The notes under the pieces were generated by a model, which saw only the letters and a list, made by a program, of their open reading frames with translations, ran no database searches and was not told where the DNA came from. 64,000 nt of DNA, taken from assembly GCF_003096715.1 (NCBI RefSeq), contig NZ_QEOL01000016.1, positions 62,001-126,000 of the forward strand, read 5' to 3'. Of this stretch, positions 17,347 through 26,251 are shown piece after piece (the first letter of the stretch is position 1; the number at the start of each line of letters is the position of its first letter). Origin of the DNA: Paraburkholderia silvatlantica (GTDB lineage Bacteria; Pseudomonadota; Gammaproteobacteria; Burkholderiales; Burkholderiaceae). A program made the translations under genes and the position numbers.

Positions 17347-18817
17347 TCTTCGCCCTCTTCGCCGCGAGGCGCCCCTTCTTCTCCGTCTTCTTGCCCGCGT
17401 GCTCCGAACCCTGCGTCGCCCCGCGCAGCTTGAGCGCGATATCCAGCCGCGCAATCCAGTGGGCATCGGCGAGCTTCGCGCCCAGCAACGTCTCGATGCG
17501 CTCAAGCCGGTAGTCGAGCGTATTCGGATGCACACCTAACGTTTCAGCTGTCTGACGCCGGCGCTGTCCGCTCGCGAACCACGCTTCGAGGGTGGCGATC
17601 AGGTCCGCCTCGGTCGCCAGTTGCTCGGCGAGCGAGACGAGATAGCGCAGCACGTTGGTACTGCTGCGCACACTTTCCTCGATGGCAATCGACGAAAAGC
17701 GGTGCACGCGCAGGAGGCTGCCCAGTTCGGTGCCGTTGTTGTCGCCGTCGTCGAGCCGGCTGCCGCGAGGCGCAAAGTCCACGGCCTTGAGCGCTTCTTC
17801 CACCGAAGCCGCCCAGCCGCGCGCCCCTTCGTTCATGAGCCCGATGCCGATGCTGCGCACGCGGGGTTCGGCACGTGCGAGCGCGGCCGCGCGCTCGGCC
17901 ACGCGCTGATCGTTGTGCGTCATCGAATCGCCGCGCACGCACGGCAGCCAGAACACGAGCCGCTCGCGGTGCCACGCGCGCACCAGCGCGTCGGGCTTCA
18001 GCTCGAAGTGCCGCGCGGCGCTCAGTGCGAAACGGTCGAGTGCATCCTCGCGCACCGAAGGCGCGTGGTCGTGCAAGTCCAGATCGACCGCGAGCGCAAT
18101 GCGCGGCAGCGTGGCATCGAGGCCGAGCGCCTCGACGGTCTCGCGAAAGCGCGCGGCGTCGTCGGGGGCATGGAACACGAGGTCGTAGAGCTGCTGCAGC
18201 AGCGAGCCGCGCCAGCGCGCTTGCTGGTGCTGCTCGTCGAGATAGGCCTCGGCGATGTGCTCGGCCATCGCATCGAAGTAATCGAGCAGATAAGGCGAAA
18301 TTTCGAACAGCAGTTCGTGCGCGAGCGCCGGGTCGGCCTCGGCGAGCTCCGTGCAGGTGCGCCACAACTCGCGCGCGCCAAGGCGAAACGCGCGCAGCAG
18401 CGAGCGCAGCGGCACGTTCTGGTGCACGCGGCGGCGCGCGAACCCCGCTGTCTGGTCCATGACCTCGGCGGCGGGCGGCGTGCCGTCGAGCAGGCACTGG
18501 AACCACAGGCCCGCGGAAAACGCGATCGACGAGAAGATATCCTTGCGCGCCGCCGCCGAAAGCGCGCTATAGCCTTCGAGCGAAAGCAGCGTATCGTAGG
18601 TGCGCTGAACGGCCTTGGGCTGGGTTTTGACGAGCGTGCGCAGCTTGCTGCGCAGGCGTGGGCTGATGGCGGGAACGGGCAGCGGCACGGTGAGTTGGCG
18701 AATTTCGCTCGGGTTAGTTTGGGCGATATCCGCGAGTGTACTCAGCGCCGTGCCACTGCGTCGAGGGGCGAGCGAAACCGGGGGCGGCAAGGCGGCCCCG
18801 GTGGTGCATTGGAACAA
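17333..18817 (-). CDS. PucR/CdaR-type helix-turn-helix transcriptional regulator
   Basis: Regulator of up to 494 aa. The C-terminus holds the PucR-type HTH (FASGQRRRQTAETLGVHPNT, then LDYRLERIETLLG), preceded by a GGDEF-like/central domain and a long helical N-terminal region (about residues 50-240) typical of this family. A Lys/Arg-rich tail follows the HTH. The start is unclear: the longest frame uses a TTG at 18817, 3 nt past the porin stop, and the next candidate is a GTG at 18688; neither has a good ribosome binding site. The tight packing after the porin gene suggests co-transcription with it. Confidence 0.85.
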   Translation of the reverse strand: MFQCTTGAALPPPVSLAPRRSGTALSTLADIAQTNPSEIRQLTVPLPVPAISPRLRSKLRTLVKTQPKAVQRTYDTLLSLEGYSALSAAARKDIFSSIAFSAGLWFQCLLDGTPPAAEVMDQTAGFARRRVHQNVPLRSLLRAFRLGARELWRTCTELAEADPALAHELLFEISPYLLDYFDAMAEHIAEAYLDEQHQQARWRGSLLQQLYDLVFHAPDDAARFRETVEALGLDATLPRIALAVDLDLHDHAPSVREDALDRFALSAARHFELKPDALVRAWHRERLVFWLPCVRGDSMTHNDQRVAERAAALARAEPRVRSIGIGLMNEGARGWAASVEEALKAVDFAPRGSRLDDGDNNGTELGSLLRVHRFSSIAIEESVRSSTNVLRYLVSLAEQLATEADLIATLEAWFASGQRRRQTAETLGVHPNTLDYRLERIETLLGAKLADAHWIARLDIALKLRGATQGSEHAGKKTEKKGRLAAKRAKSAAR

Positions 18818-18820
18818 CGA

Positions 18821-19999
18821 TCAGAACAACAGCGCGATGCCGGCCATACCGACGAACTGCGAGCGCGTGGACGAGGGCGTGGAGTTCTGCGAGTCGCCCA
18901 CGGCCGGGCTCGCGTTGACAATGTTGCCCGCGCCGTTCGCGCCGAGCGTCTGGCCGCCCGCGTGCTGATAGGCCTGCAGCGCATAAAGCGTGGTGCGCTT
19001 CGAGAGGTGGTACGACTCCTTGAGCGAGTACTGCTGATAACGCGCCGCGCTCGTGATGCCGTTGGCCTGCGAGGCCAGCGTATAGGCGAAGCCGCCGCCC
19101 ACGTCGAAGGCCGGCGTGAAGCGATACACGGCGAGCGCCGCCCAGGTGTTGAAGATGGCCGTGTCGTGGAAGATCGACTTGCCGCCCGCAATGTACTGAA
19201 CGTTCGAATACGACGCGCCGAGAACCAGGTTGCCGATCGTGTAGTTGCCGGCAGCCGCGATGTGCTGGACCGCGCTCGCCGAGACATAGCCTGTGTTCAG
19301 CGACGACTTGCCGAAGCTGCCCGTGGAGGCGCTGTCGAATCCGCTTGTCGACTGCGTGTTGTCCATCCGCAGGATGGCCGCGGCGAGGCTCACCGGGCCG
19401 GCGGAATAGCGCAGCGCAGCGCTCCACGTCTGGCCCTTGCCGGTGCTGCCCGCAATGCCGCCGAGCGCGTACATGGCGCTGGCCTGCACGCCGTAAAAGA
19501 TCGGCGAGGTGTAAGTGGCCGAATTGTTGATGCGCACGGTCGTGTCGAGACCGTCGATATCGCCGGGGTGCGCGCCGGTTGCACCGGTGAGCCACGAGCT
19601 TCCCGTGAGCGGCCCGACGAACAGGTAATACGGCGTGTACTGACGGCCAGCCGTGAACGTGCCCAGGCTCCGGTTCTGCAGGCCCACGTAGGCCTGGCGA
19701 TTGAACATCAGTCCGCTCGACGACAGCGCGCCCGTATTGAGGTCGAAGCCGTTCTGCAGGTCGAAGATCGCGAACGTGCCGCCGCCGAGATCTTCCTTGC
19801 CCTGCAAGCCGAACTTCGACGCATACAGGTTGCCCTGGCGCAGATACACGTTCGAGTGACCGTTCTGGTTGTTGACGTAGGTGATGGCGTCATCGACGGC
19901 GCCGTAAAGCGTGACGCTGCTTTGCGCGAACGCGGGGCTGGCCGCGAGGGCCGCGCTGGCGGCGAGGAACGTGCCAAAACCAAGGCCTGCTTTCTTCAT
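18821..19999 (-). CDS. Gram-negative general porin (porin_4 family)
   Basis: Outer-membrane beta-barrel porin of 392 aa, the family's usual length. The signal peptide is MKKAGLGFGTFLAASAALAA followed by SPAFA, with mature start QSSVTLYGAVDDAI, the standard opening of Burkholderia trimeric porins. The L3-type motif LMFNRQAYVGLQNRSLGTFTAGRQ is present, and the chain ends in a C-terminal Phe (MAGIALLF), the beta-barrel assembly signal. GGAGA precedes the ATG. It may admit the organic acids handled by neighbouring genes, but that is inference. Confidence 0.95.
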   Translation of the reverse strand: MKKAGLGFGTFLAASAALAASPAFAQSSVTLYGAVDDAITYVNNQNGHSNVYLRQGNLYASKFGLQGKEDLGGGTFAIFDLQNGFDLNTGALSSSGLMFNRQAYVGLQNRSLGTFTAGRQYTPYYLFVGPLTGSSWLTGATGAHPGDIDGLDTTVRINNSATYTSPIFYGVQASAMYALGGIAGSTGKGQTWSAALRYSAGPVSLAAAILRMDNTQSTSGFDSASTGSFGKSSLNTGYVSASAVQHIAAAGNYTIGNLVLGASYSNVQYIAGGKSIFHDTAIFNTWAALAVYRFTPAFDVGGGFAYTLASQANGITSAARYQQYSLKESYHLSKRTTLYALQAYQHAGGQTLGANGAGNIVNASPAVGDSQNSTPSSTRSQFVGMAGIALLF

Positions 20000-20120
20000 T
20001 GTTGAGTGTCTCCGTGTGAGATTTGGACTGCTTATATTTTTCTTTGCTGCGCCGCATGATCTTCGAGTCGATGCGGCGTGCGTACTGCTGCGCGAAGTGA
20101 CTGCGGTGACTGCGGTTGAA

Positions 20121-22070
20121 TCAATCCTGGGGTTTGCGCGTGCCCTGTGCGGCGAGTGCGCGCTGGCGCGCCTGCGCCGCGAGGCGCACGGCTGCGTTGG
20201 GCGCCCCGTAGCCGTCGTAGCCGCCGCGCCGCTCCACGATCTCCAGGAAGAAGCGCTGGTCGAGTGTTTCCGTGTAGGCGTGCAGGAACTCGCCGCCGCG
20301 CTCGTCGCGGTCGTAGAGCAGGTTGTGGTTGCGCAGTGCGTCGAGAAGCTCCGGGTCGAGTGCGTGGCGCGCGTCGAGATCGTCGTAGTAATTCGCGGGT
20401 ACGCGCAGGAGCGGCACGCCGGCCGCCTCGAATTCGGTCACGGCGCGGAAGATGTCGCTGGTGCTGAACGCCACGTGATTCAGGCCGGTGCCGTGGTAGG
20501 CGCGTACGGTTTCTGCCGCGGCCGTGTGCTGGTCCACCGAGGCGTTGAGCACGACGCGCAGCCCGCGGTCGCGGCTCATGAGCGCGCGGCTGCGCACGAG
20601 CCCGTATGGATCGGGCAGCAGCACGGCGGCCGTCGCTTCGAGCCCGAATGCCGACTTCAGGAACAGTACCCACGAGTCGAACGAGCCGGCAGGCAGGGAA
20701 AGGCTCACGTGATCGATGCCCGCAATCGGTCCCACCTCGACGGGACCATCGATATCCGTGAGCGCGAAATCGGCTTCGAAGAGCGTGGGCTGGCCAGGCT
20801 CTTCGTTCACGAAATAGTTAAGACTGCCGTCCGGACCCTGGACGGCGGGCACCATGCGCTCGTTCGGACCCACGCGGCCCGAGAACGGCGGGTAGCCGAA
20901 GCCCGCGGCGCGTTCGAGCGCCTCGCGCGCATCGTGCACGCGAAACGCCGAGGCGCAAAGCGAGAGCCCATGGCGCTGGAAAAACGCGTTGGCGAACGAG
21001 TCGGGCTCGGCGTTGAGCACGATGGCGGCCAAGCCGTGCCGATAGAGCGTCACGTCTTTCGAGCGATGCTGGCCCGCGCGGCGGAAATGCAGCTTTTCGA
21101 GCCAGTTCGCCACGTGCGCGCGCGCAGTATCGTCCACGGCGAATTCCAGGAACTGCCACTGCGCGTTTGCGGGCGCGGCACTCGGATGGTAGAGCGCGTT
21201 TGCTTCGACATGCTCCGCTTGCAGGGTTTCGCGCGTGAGCGATTCGAGCAGCAGCAGCGAGCGATGACCGTCGGCGGCCGTGGCGGCGGGCGGCGCGCCG
21301 CGAAAGCCGTCGTTGAAGATTTCGAGCGAGAGCGGGCCCGTGTAGCCGCTTTTCACCACCTGCGCCGTGAAATCCGCGAGCGCGAAGTCGCCCTGGCCCG
21401 GGAAGCAACGATAGTGCCGGCTCCATTCGAGCACGTCCATCCGCATTCTCGGCGCATCGGCGATCTGCACGAAGCCGATGCGCGAGCCCGGAATCGCGGC
21501 GATGCCGTCGGGCGCGTCGTCGAGCGAGAGCGTGTGGAAGCTGTCAAGCGCGAGCGTCAGGTTCGCGTGATCGACGGTGTTCACGAGCCGCCACGCATGG
21601 CCATAGGTGCGCACGTGGCGCCCCCATGCAAGCGCCTCGTAGCAGATCGTCACGCCCGCTTCTCCGGCGGCTCGCGCGAGCGCGCCAAGCTGTTCGGCGG
21701 CGAGGCCGTCGTCGCAGATCGTGTCGGGCGAAACGTTGCTGCACACCAGTAAGCGGTCCGTGCCCAGTTCATGCATTACGTCGAACTTGCGCTTCACGCG
21801 TTCGATGTAGCGCACGAGGCGCTCAGGCGCGACGCCCTCGAAATCGCGGAACGGCTGGTACAGCACGATATCGAGGCCGAGATCGCCAGCCATGCGGCGC
21901 ACGTCGGCGGGCGAGCCTTCGAAATAGAGCAGATCGTTCTCGAAGATCTCGACGGCGTCGAAGCCGGCGGCGCGAATGGCGGCCAACTTTTCGGCGAGCG
22001 TGCCGCTGACCGACACCGTGGCGATCGAGCGGCGCAGCGCGCGAGAGAGGGCGTGGAGGGGCTTGGACAT
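20121..22070 (-). CDS. quiC: 3-Dehydroshikimate dehydratase, QuiC-type two-domain fusion
   Basis: Converts 3-dehydroshikimate to protocatechuate in quinate/shikimate catabolism. The 649-aa protein has an N-terminal xylose-isomerase-like TIM barrel (from SIATVSVSGTLAEKLAAIRAAG to about residue 270), which carries dehydratase activity in characterised QuiC1 proteins. The C-terminal half is an HPPD-like VOC region with the metal-binding triad apparent in IDHVSLSLP, LNHVAFST and FFLEIVERRGG. The ATG at 22070 matches homologues; a second Met lies two codons upstream. It is transcribed divergently from aroQ/quiB/MFS, which supply its substrate, across a gap containing a perfect palindrome. Confidence 0.9.
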   Translation of the reverse strand: MSKPLHALSRALRRSIATVSVSGTLAEKLAAIRAAGFDAVEIFENDLLYFEGSPADVRRMAGDLGLDIVLYQPFRDFEGVAPERLVRYIERVKRKFDVMHELGTDRLLVCSNVSPDTICDDGLAAEQLGALARAAGEAGVTICYEALAWGRHVRTYGHAWRLVNTVDHANLTLALDSFHTLSLDDAPDGIAAIPGSRIGFVQIADAPRMRMDVLEWSRHYRCFPGQGDFALADFTAQVVKSGYTGPLSLEIFNDGFRGAPPAATAADGHRSLLLLESLTRETLQAEHVEANALYHPSAAPANAQWQFLEFAVDDTARAHVANWLEKLHFRRAGQHRSKDVTLYRHGLAAIVLNAEPDSFANAFFQRHGLSLCASAFRVHDAREALERAAGFGYPPFSGRVGPNERMVPAVQGPDGSLNYFVNEEPGQPTLFEADFALTDIDGPVEVGPIAGIDHVSLSLPAGSFDSWVLFLKSAFGLEATAAVLLPDPYGLVRSRALMSRDRGLRVVLNASVDQHTAAAETVRAYHGTGLNHVAFSTSDIFRAVTEFEAAGVPLLRVPANYYDDLDARHALDPELLDALRNHNLLYDRDERGGEFLHAYTETLDQRFFLEIVERRGGYDGYGAPNAAVRLAAQARQRALAAQGTRKPQD

Positions 22071-22202
22071 GGGCATGGCGAATGGGGCTGACTGCGACTT
22101 CGGTGTTGAACAAGGGTCCGGCGCAGCGGCATGGAACGGGCGTTTAACTAACTGGCGCAACGCAGACACACTGCCCGCTGGAGTGGTCGCAGGATACGAC
22201 AA

Positions 22203-22216
22203 ACTAACTAGTTAGT
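22203..22216. promoter_or_regulatory. Perfect palindromic operator candidate (ACTAACTAGTTAGT)
   Basis: A 14-bp perfect palindrome in the 274-bp divergent region between quiC and aroQ. A related half site, AACTAACT, occurs at 22146-22153. The size and placement fit a TetR-family operator controlling both arms of the quinate/shikimate cluster, with the TetR gene at 25266 as the natural candidate. The regulator-site link is inferred. Confidence 0.6.
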
Positions 22217-22344
22217 ACAAATTCTGGCAAACCCCAGGTGACCGGCGGACGGCTTCGCGGCACACTTTCGACCATGCGGTGAAACATGCAGCGGTTCTTC
22301 AGCATGCGCCGTACCGGCCGTCAAGCTGTTCTGGAGTGTGTGTA

Positions 22345-22800
22345 ATGGGAATGCCTTCGGTGCTGGTCCTGAACGGACCGAACCTGAATCTGCTGGGAAC
22401 GCGGGAGCCCGCGATCTACGGCGCTGAAACGTTAGATGACGTCGCCAGGCTGTGCCACGAGGCTGCAGCGCGTCTTGGGCTCGAGATCGATTTTCGCCAG
22501 TCGAACGCCGAGCATCAGCTAATCGACTGGCTGCATGAAGCACGCACGCGCGTTGACGGCATCGTCATCAATCCGGCTGCCTATACGCATACGTCGGTGG
22601 CGATTGCCGATGCGCTTTCCGCCATCGCGAAGCCTGTGATCGAGGTTCATATCTCGAACGTGCACAAGCGCGAGGTGTTCCGGCACCATTCCTTCGTTTC
22701 GCCCGTTGCCGAGGCGATCATCGTCGGCTGCGGCACGCAAGGGTATGGGCTCGCGCTGGAGCGCATGGCCACGCTGCTTGCCAGGGAGGCGACGAAATGA
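22345..22800 (+). CDS. aroQ: Type II 3-dehydroquinate dehydratase
   Basis: Cytoplasmic type II dehydroquinase, 151 aa, interconverting 3-dehydroquinate and 3-dehydroshikimate. Family signatures are LVLNGPNLNLLGTREPAIYG with the catalytic Tyr25, NPAAYTHTSVA with the proton-donating His region, and EVHISNVHKREVFRHHS. The ATG at 22345 has GGAG 8 nt upstream; a second ATG follows two codons later. It overlaps the next gene by 4 bp. Given its neighbours it most likely serves the catabolic quinate route rather than aromatic amino acid synthesis. Confidence 0.92.
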   Translation: MGMPSVLVLNGPNLNLLGTREPAIYGAETLDDVARLCHEAAARLGLEIDFRQSNAEHQLIDWLHEARTRVDGIVINPAAYTHTSVAIADALSAIAKPVIEVHISNVHKREVFRHHSFVSPVAEAIIVGCGTQGYGLALERMATLLAREATK

Positions 22801-23717
22801 GCGCCCGGAACAACGTTAAAACGAATGCGCTGGGCGCGCGCGCAACCGCCAACTCGTTTCTCTGCGGCCTGATCGGCTCGGGCATCGGCGGTTCGCTCAC
22901 GCCTGCGATGCAGGAGCGGGAAGGCCGCGAACTCGGCTTCAACTATGTGTACCGGCGCATCGACCTCGAAGCGCTGAAGCTCACGCCCGCCGCGCTGCCC
23001 GAACTGTTGCTCGCCGCCGAGCGCATGGGTTTCGACGGTTTGAACATCACGTATCCGTGCAAGCAGGCCGTGATCGAACTGCTCGACGAACTCTCCGACG
23101 ACGCCCGCGCGCTCGGCGCCGTGAACACGGTGTTGTTCCGCGACGGCAGGCGTATCGGCCACAACACCGACTGGTCGGGTTTCGCCCGCGCGTTCCAGCG
23201 CGGCCTGCCCGACGTCTCGCTCGAAGCGGTCGTGCAGCTGGGCGCGGGCGGCGCGGGCGCGGCGGTCGCACACGCGGCGCTGCAGATGGGCGCCCAGGCG
23301 CTCACGCTGTTTGACGTGGATGCGTCGCGCGCCGGGCCGCTCGCCGGCGAATTGCAGGCGCGCTTCCCGGCGGCCCGCGTGAGCGCGGGCGGCGATCTGC
23401 GCGAAGTGCTCCAGCACGCCACGGGCCTCATTCACGCCACGCCCACCGGCATGGCGAAACTGCCCGGCATGCCGCTGCCCGCGGAGTATCTGCACGAGCG
23501 GCTGTGGGTGGCGGACATCGTGTATTTCCCGATCCGTACTGCGCTGCTCGAAGCGGCTGAGGCGCGCGGCTGCCGAACGCTGAGCGGCGGCGGCATGGCG
23601 GTGTATCAGGCAGTGGATGCGTTCCGGCTGTTCACGGGCGTCGAGCCCGACGCGGAACGCATGTATGCGCATTTGCAGTCCATGCTGGCGGCGGATGCTG
23701 CAAGCGCAGGCGAATAA
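22797..23717 (+). CDS. Quinate/shikimate dehydrogenase (NAD-type, AroE family)
   Basis: Oxidises quinate and/or shikimate to the 3-dehydro acids. The 306-aa AroE-fold protein has the substrate-binding GSLTP motif, the catalytic Lys in NITYPCK (Lys89), Asp125 in HNTDWSGF and the nucleotide loop GAGGAG (149-154). The segment after the second Rossmann strand reads FDVD rather than the NRT pattern of NADP-dependent AroE. This suggests NAD+ use, as in catabolic YdiB/QuiA-like enzymes. It is coupled to aroQ by an ATGA overlap and followed by the transporter gene. Confidence 0.88.
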   Translation: MSARNNVKTNALGARATANSFLCGLIGSGIGGSLTPAMQEREGRELGFNYVYRRIDLEALKLTPAALPELLLAAERMGFDGLNITYPCKQAVIELLDELSDDARALGAVNTVLFRDGRRIGHNTDWSGFARAFQRGLPDVSLEAVVQLGAGGAGAAVAHAALQMGAQALTLFDVDASRAGPLAGELQARFPAARVSAGGDLREVLQHATGLIHATPTGMAKLPGMPLPAEYLHERLWVADIVYFPIRTALLEAAEARGCRTLSGGGMAVYQAVDAFRLFTGVEPDAERMYAHLQSMLAADAASAGE

Positions 23718-23785
23718 CAACGACAGCGGCCCGGAGGGCGTCAGGGTTAAAGCGCTGACATCCGCGACATATCGGAGACAAAGAC

Positions 23786-25144
23786 ATGGCACCACCCGTA
23801 TCGACGGGGCGCGGCGACGCGCCGAACCTTTCCGCAGCCGCGCCCGTCGAGGGCGCCATGCGCCGCTCGAAAGCGCGCTACCGCATCCTCGGCCTGCTGG
23901 CCGTCGGCACGATGATCAATTACCTCGACCGCACCGTGCTCGGCATCGCAGCGCCGCAGCTCACCAGGGAACTGGGCATCAACGCGGCGCTCATGGGCCT
24001 CGTGTTCTCGGTGTTCTCGTGGAGCTACGTCGTCGCGCAGATTCCTGGCGGCGTGTTCCTCGACCGCTTCGGCAGCAAGTTCACCTACTGGCTGTCGATG
24101 ACGCTCTGGTCGATGTGCACGCTCGCACAGGGCTTCATCAGCGGGGTGGGCGCGCTGTTCGCGTGCCGCCTCGGTCTCGGCGCCGCGGAGTCGCCGTGCT
24201 TTCCGGCCAATAGCCGTGTGGTCGCCACGTGGTTCCCGCAAAGCGAGCGCGCGTTCGCCACGGGCACCTACACGGTGGGCGAGTACATCGGCCTCGCGTT
24301 CTTCAGCCCGTTCCTCTTCGCGCTGATGGGCGCCTACGGCTGGCGTTCGCTCTTCTACGTGGTGGGCGGCGTGGGCATTGTGTTCGGCCTCGTGTGGTGG
24401 CTCCTGTATCGCGAGCCGCACGAGCACCCCGCAGCCAACCGCGCCGAGCTCGATTACATCGAGGCGGGGGGCGGTCTCGCTCGTCACGAGCGCAAGGCCG
24501 ACAGGCAAGCCGCTGCCGGGCAGCCGAAAAAGCAGGGCTTCGACTGGCGCATGGCCGGCAAGCTGGTGCGCCGCCGTCAGCTCGCGGGCATCTGCCTCGG
24601 GCAGTTCGCGGGCAACTCCACGCTCGTGTTCTTCCTCACGTGGTTCCCCACCTACCTCGCCACCGAGCGCCACATGGGCTGGCTCAAGATCGGCTTCTTC
24701 GCGATCATGCCGTTCATTGCCGCGTCGATCGGCGTGATGTCCGGCGGCACCTTCTCCGACTGGATGCTACGCCGCGGCATCTCGGCCAACGTGGCGCGCA
24801 AGCTGCCGATCATCGCCGGTCTGCTGCTCGCTTCGACCATCATTCTCGCGAACTTCGTCGAGAGCAACGTAGCCGTGATCGCGATCCTCTCGGTGGCGTT
24901 CTTCGCGCAAGGCATGGCCGCGCTCGGCTGGACGCTCGTCTCGGATATCGCGCCGGCCGGCATGCTCGGGCTCACGGGCGGCATCTTCAATCTGGCGGGC
25001 ATCATCACGCCGCTGGTCGTGGGGCTGATCGTGGGCGCGACGGGCTCGTTCGTCTGGGCGCTCGTGTTCATCGGCGTGATCGCGCTGACCGGCGCGGCTT
25101 CGTATATCTTCATCGTGGGCGATATCAAGCGCATCGAACTGTAA
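23786..25144 (+). CDS. MFS transporter, probable quinate/shikimate uptake (ACS family-like)
   Basis: Twelve-helix major facilitator superfamily permease, 452 aa. The start of TM1 (ILGLLAVGTMINYLDRTVLGIA) has the NYLDR signature of the anion:cation symporter family, and the loop 2-3 motif appears as GGVFLDRFGSKFTYWLS. It lies 68 bp behind the dehydrogenase gene in the same orientation, so it probably imports the quinate or shikimate that the adjacent enzymes consume. The longest frame's ATG is used; an N-terminal cytoplasmic tail of about 35 residues precedes TM1. Confidence 0.88.
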   Translation: MAPPVSTGRGDAPNLSAAAPVEGAMRRSKARYRILGLLAVGTMINYLDRTVLGIAAPQLTRELGINAALMGLVFSVFSWSYVVAQIPGGVFLDRFGSKFTYWLSMTLWSMCTLAQGFISGVGALFACRLGLGAAESPCFPANSRVVATWFPQSERAFATGTYTVGEYIGLAFFSPFLFALMGAYGWRSLFYVVGGVGIVFGLVWWLLYREPHEHPAANRAELDYIEAGGGLARHERKADRQAAAGQPKKQGFDWRMAGKLVRRRQLAGICLGQFAGNSTLVFFLTWFPTYLATERHMGWLKIGFFAIMPFIAASIGVMSGGTFSDWMLRRGISANVARKLPIIAGLLLASTIILANFVESNVAVIAILSVAFFAQGMAALGWTLVSDIAPAGMLGLTGGIFNLAGIITPLVVGLIVGATGSFVWALVFIGVIALTGAASYIFIVGDIKRIEL

Positions 25145-25265
25145 GGCTCGCAGGCCGCCTCCGGGAAGCTTTTAGCGTGATAGCGGGGCGCGGCGCCTTC
25201 TGGAGGGCCGCACCCCGCGTGCTAGAATCCCCCGCATCCCATCCCTGCTGCGGGCCCAAAAAAAC

Positions 25266-25934
25266 ATGGCAAGACCGGCGGCTTCGGCCGAACGCAACGA
25301 TGCTCAATCCGAAAGCCGGCGCAAGTACGATCCCGAGCAGACCAGGCGCAATATCCTCGAAGTGGCGACGGCCGAATTCTCGGCCATGGGTCTCGCAGGC
25401 GCGCGCGTAGACGCGATCGCTGAGCGCACCAACACCACCAAGCGCATGCTGTATTACTACTTCGGCAGCAAGGAAGGGCTGTACGAAGCCGTGCTCGACA
25501 AGGTCTACGGCGACATCCGTGCGCTCGAACTGGACCTGCACATCGACGAACTGGACCCTACGGAAGGCCTGCGCCGGCTTGTCGAATTCACCTTCGACTA
25601 TCACGACCGCCACCGCGACTTCGTGCGCCTCGTCACCATCGAGAACATTCACGGCGCGAAATACATCGAGCGCCTGAAGACCTTCCGCAGCCGCAACGCG
25701 AGCGCGATCCGCACGATCGAGGACCTGCTCGCGCGCGGCGTGGCGAGTGGCGCGTTCCGCGACGACATCGATCCCATCGACCTGCACCTGCTCATCAGTT
25801 CGATGTGCTTTCACCGCGTGAGCAATCGCCACACGTTCGGCGCGGCGTTCGGGCGCGACCCGTCGCATCCGCGCCTGCGCGCGCGCCATCGCGAGATGGT
25901 CGTCGACGCCACGCTGCGCTTCGTCAAGAAGTAA
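25266..25934 (+). CDS. TetR/AcrR family regulator of the quinate/shikimate cluster
   Basis: TetR-type repressor of 222 aa. The N-terminal HTH is GLAGARVDAIAERTNTTKR followed by MLYYYFGSKEGLYEAVL. The C-terminal ligand domain resembles those of TetR proteins tied to aromatic-acid catabolism (FDYHDRHRDFVRLVTIENIH). It follows the MFS gene by 121 bp in the same orientation, and the palindrome at 22203-22216 is a likely binding site. No strong ribosome binding site precedes the ATG. The inducer, presumably a pathway intermediate, is unknown. Confidence 0.88.
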   Translation: MARPAASAERNDAQSESRRKYDPEQTRRNILEVATAEFSAMGLAGARVDAIAERTNTTKRMLYYYFGSKEGLYEAVLDKVYGDIRALELDLHIDELDPTEGLRRLVEFTFDYHDRHRDFVRLVTIENIHGAKYIERLKTFRSRNASAIRTIEDLLARGVASGAFRDDIDPIDLHLLISSMCFHRVSNRHTFGAAFGRDPSHPRLRARHREMVVDATLRFVKK

Positions 25935-25947
25935 GGCGGGCCCGTCC

Positions 25948-25967
25948 GCGCGGGCTATTTCCCGCGC
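25948..25967 (+). terminator. Hairpin downstream of the TetR gene
   Basis: Perfect 7-bp inverted repeat GCGCGGG/CCCGCGC around the loop CTATTT, 13 bp after the TetR stop. No U-tract follows, so it is only a plausible terminator. Confidence 0.4.
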
Positions 25968-26251
25968 CTGCCGATGCGTGACGCATTGGCCGCGGCGCGT
26001 CCTCATTCCCGCACGGCGCCGCGCAAGGCTGCCAAAAGGCCCCGGCGAACCCTGCAGATTCATCTCCAAAAGCCCGGCAAGCCCCGTCCTACGTGGCTGA
26101 CAGCTAGCATCGCTTGTCCCATAAAAGTGCCCAAACGCATTACACTACGGCGGTCCAGGCCGCCGCGCGCGGCCTCGCCCTGCGCAGCCGCGCCCCGCCT
26201 TGCCGGCAGGGCGGGCGCGCCGGTCCACGCCACCGGAGAGTCTTTAGCGCA
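25968..26251 (+). promoter_or_regulatory. Upstream region of the wsp operon
   Basis: This gap should contain the wsp promoter. The segment around 26110-26150 is locally AT-richer, but no convincing sigma-70 or FliA-type promoter is visible. No small gene is supported. Confidence 0.4.

Noticed and set aside
17621..20005. A 794-residue plus-strand frame opposite the PucR and porin genes
   Set aside because: It is an antisense frame kept open by high GC3; composition is Arg/Glu/Ala-rich and no family is recognisable.
22345..23717. Biosynthetic shikimate pathway genes
   Set aside because: The dehydroshikimate dehydratase, transporter, TetR regulator and NAD-type loop point to catabolism instead.
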